From assembly GCA_963921355.3 (NCBI GenBank), contig OZ001190.1:4154001-4218000 (forward strand): a stretch of DNA of 64,000 bases, read 5' to 3'. Positions 62,408 through 64,000 of the stretch are shown one piece after another (positions within the stretch are counted from its first letter, which is position 1; the number at the start of each line of letters is the position of its first letter). The notes below the pieces were generated by a model. That model searched no databases. It was not told where the DNA came from and saw only the letters and a list, made by a program, of their open reading frames with translations. Both the position numbers and the translations under genes were made by a program. The DNA is from CAWUEZ02 sp963921355. Its GTDB lineage: Bacteria > Pseudomonadota > Alphaproteobacteria > Thalassobaculales > Thalassobaculaceae.

Positions 62408-63067
62408 TCAAGGCTGGGGCGGGACCGCCCCTTCCGGCAACATCTCGACCGCCATGAAGATGCCGGGCGTGATCGTCTCGTACTGATGCCAGGGATAGCC
62501 GCCTTCGGCGTCGTACATCGGCCGGTGGGTGGCGCCAGGCGCCATCGGTTCCTCCAGATAAAACGTGGCCGGATCGCGTTCCCGGCACTGCTGCATCTTG
62601 CCGAACCCGACGATCTGCGTGTGAACTTCGCGGAAGCCGGGAACCGGGCAGAATGGATGGTCCTTGTGCAGGCCGACATTCAACGGCACCGATCCCGCGT
62701 GGTACATGGTCAGGCCGACACGGCCCACCCAGACCTTCGGCGACATGTAGTGGCTGACCCCGCGCAGCCGCTCCTCGCCCCGGACCTCGAAGGCGGACGG
62801 CCAGGCGTCCCTCACCTCGGCCAGAAGGGCGGCTTCGTCAGGATGATCGGCGAACCTCTCGACGACGATCGCATGATGCACGTCGTCCAGAGTGGCGTCC
62901 GCGACGATCGCAGACTGCAGGGGCCCGAGCCCCTGCCGCTCGATCCCGATCGGCCGCTCGGCGATGTTGAGAACGATGCATCTGCCGTCGACGCGATGAC
63001 GCCCCGCGCCGCGGATCAGGCGGACAGTGAAGAACGGTTCGGCGAAGTCCAGGGTCTCAACCGGCAT
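62408..63067 (-). CDS. Hypothetical protein, 219 aa
   Basis: Start ATG 63067, overlapping the upstream dehydrogenase stop by 11 nt. No signal peptide. The sequence has several conserved-looking His/Cys/Glu stretches (HYMSPKVWVGRVGLTMYHAG, LHKDHPFCPVPGFREVHTQI, THRPMYDAEGGYPWHQYE), which suggest a metal-binding cupin-like fold. I do not recognise the family. Its place between two dehydrogenases argues for an isomerase/lyase step of an oxidative sugar or cyclitol pathway, but this is inference. Confidence 0.6.
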   Translation of the reverse strand: MPVETLDFAEPFFTVRLIRGAGRHRVDGRCIVLNIAERPIGIERQGLGPLQSAIVADATLDDVHHAIVVERFADHPDEAALLAEVRDAWPSAFEVRGEERLRGVSHYMSPKVWVGRVGLTMYHAGSVPLNVGLHKDHPFCPVPGFREVHTQIVGFGKMQQCRERDPATFYLEEPMAPGATHRPMYDAEGGYPWHQYETITPGIFMAVEMLPEGAVPPQP

Positions 63068-64000
63068 GGCGTCGGCTCCCGGTGTCGGCGGCGCGCCGGT
63101 CCTCGTCGGCCGGGAAGTCCCCCGGCAGGGGCTCCGGCCGATCGCAGGTGGTCTCCAGAACCTGAAAGCCGCCGCCGGCGGGGCTCGCCAGAATGCCCAG
63201 CATCGCCTCCAACACATGATGGGCCATCTCGCCGCTGGCGCGGACCGGCCGATCCTGATCGACCGCATAGGCGAGATCCAACAGTCCGAGCCCCCGGGAA
63301 TCCTCGTTGAAGCCGTGGCTGTTCTCGACGACCCGCCAATCGCCCCGGTCGGTCGGCCGCGGCTGATGGCTCCAGCGCGAGGACTCGCGGGTCCTGACCC
63401 AGACCTCGCCCCCAAAGATGTTGGCACCGTGAACCGGGTCCGGGTCGGGGATGCAGAGAGTCCCCTCCTCACTATAGATCTCGAGCCGCGGTGATTCGGA
63501 ATCCCAGACATCGAAGCTCATCGTCATGGTCCCGATCACCCCCGAGGCAAATTCCAGCAGGCTCACCACATGGGTGTCGACATCGACCGGCATCCACTCA
63601 CCGTGGCGCGGGCCGTTCTCGATCAAGCGCCGGTCGAAGGTCTTGCGGGACAATCCGGCGACCCGGGACAGCGGGCCCAGCAGCGCCACCATCGCGGTCA
63701 GGTAGTAGGGCCCGAGATCCAGCAACGGCCCGCCCCCGGCCTGATAGTAGAAGTCCGGATTCGGGTTGTGGCGCTCGACACCGTGCGTCCCGACGAACGC
63801 GGCAACGCCCGTCGGCCGGCCGATCATCCCCTCGTCGAGGATCCTGCGGCAGGTCTGCCAGCGCCCGCCAAGGAACGTGTCGGGCGCGCAGCCGGTCCGC
63901 AGCCCGGCGGCCTTCGCGGCCGCCAGCACCCGACGGCCCTCATCCATGGACGTGGCGAACGGCTTCTCGCTGTAGACGTGCTTGCCCGCCGTCAACGCCG
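63057..64000 (-). CDS. Gfo/Idh/MocA family oxidoreductase (5' end outside window)
   Basis: About 314 residues are visible; the frame is open at the right edge, so the N-terminal Rossmann loop lies beyond it. It has GKHVYSEKPFAT (family EKP motif), GRPTGVAAFVGTHG, and GGPLLDLGPYYLTAMVALLG with the Asp/Tyr pair. The C-terminus is followed at once by the hypothetical gene (11-nt overlap). Confidence 0.88.
   Translation of the reverse strand, partial: ALTAGKHVYSEKPFATSMDEGRRVLAAAKAAGLRTGCAPDTFLGGRWQTCRRILDEGMIGRPTGVAAFVGTHGVERHNPNPDFYYQAGGGPLLDLGPYYLTAMVALLGPLSRVAGLSRKTFDRRLIENGPRHGEWMPVDVDTHVVSLLEFASGVIGTMTMSFDVWDSESPRLEIYSEEGTLCIPDPDPVHGANIFGGEVWVRTRESSRWSHQPRPTDRGDWRVVENSHGFNEDSRGLGLLDLAYAVDQDRPVRASGEMAHHVLEAMLGILASPAGGGFQVLETTCDRPEPLPGDFPADEDRRAADTGSRRHAG

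Noticed and set aside
1..64000. CRISPR, prophage, integron, rRNA or tRNA genes
   Set aside because: No direct-repeat arrays, integrase/transposase-like proteins or RNA gene sequences were recognised.

Overview
The window is high-GC bacterial DNA, densely coded on both strands, with many 4-nt ATGA overlaps and GGAG-type ribosome binding sites. PAS_5, DUF6356 and DUF1127 proteins, an iol cluster with an RpiR-type regulator, a FixL/FixJ-like two-component cluster and DivJ/PleC-like HisKA kinases all point to an alphaproteobacterium, probably a free-living heterotroph of a Rhodospirillales-like lineage (lineage is inference). I see no rRNA, tRNA, CRISPR array, transposase or phage gene.

Layout. 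(1) 1-11.6 kb: mixed catabolic genes: SDRs, a serine hydrolase, formamidase, a DOPA-dioxygenase-like protein, an Lrp regulator, a TauD dioxygenase, an aldo/keto reductase, then M20 amidohydrolase, ureohydrolase, PAS_5 protein, acyl-CoA dehydrogenase and SDR. (2) 11.6-13.2 kb: a BCCT transporter gene broken by a frameshift. (3) 13.6-17.7 kb: a PotDBCA-like ABC transporter. (4) 17.9-19.7 kb: an adenylate cyclase-TPR fusion. (5) 19.8-23.4 kb: proXVW glycine betaine/proline uptake. (6) 23.8-26.9 kb: a binding protein paired with a histidine kinase, and a PAS_5 protein. (7) 27.0-37.7 kb: one long operon of LacI regulator, TIM-barrel isomerase, Gfo/Idh dehydrogenase, CUT1-type ABC transporter with a small membrane protein, and a DhaK-DhaL kinase, apparently a carbohydrate or polyol pathway of unknown substrate. 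(8) 37.9-39.6 kb: two SDRs. (9) 39.7-50.3 kb: inositol catabolism (iolCDEB, iolG, iolR) with a ribose-type ABC importer. (10) 50.4-55.3 kb: DUF1127, a dehydrogenase, and a kinase/FixJ/two-receiver cluster carrying two lesions. (11) 55.5-61.2 kb: exported hydrolase, TPR protein, and a second binding protein/kinase pair. (12) 61.2-64 kb: two more Gfo/Idh dehydrogenases around an unknown gene.

Main theme: import and oxidation of polyols, cyclitols, amides and compatible solutes, each under its own regulator. The most notable observations are as follows. Two histidine kinases each have an in-frame TGA just past the HATPase G2 box, followed in frame by a coherent C-terminal tail. In one case that tail ends in an ATGA overlap with the next gene. 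Frameshift-like lesions also affect a receiver protein, the BCCT transporter and possibly the signal peptide of a PstS-like protein. A strong stem-loop lies just 3' of the binding-protein gene in all four ABC operons. A palindrome matching the Lrp consensus abuts the lrp start codon. Sites of the form GGAA-N6-TTCC lie upstream of the inositol genes.
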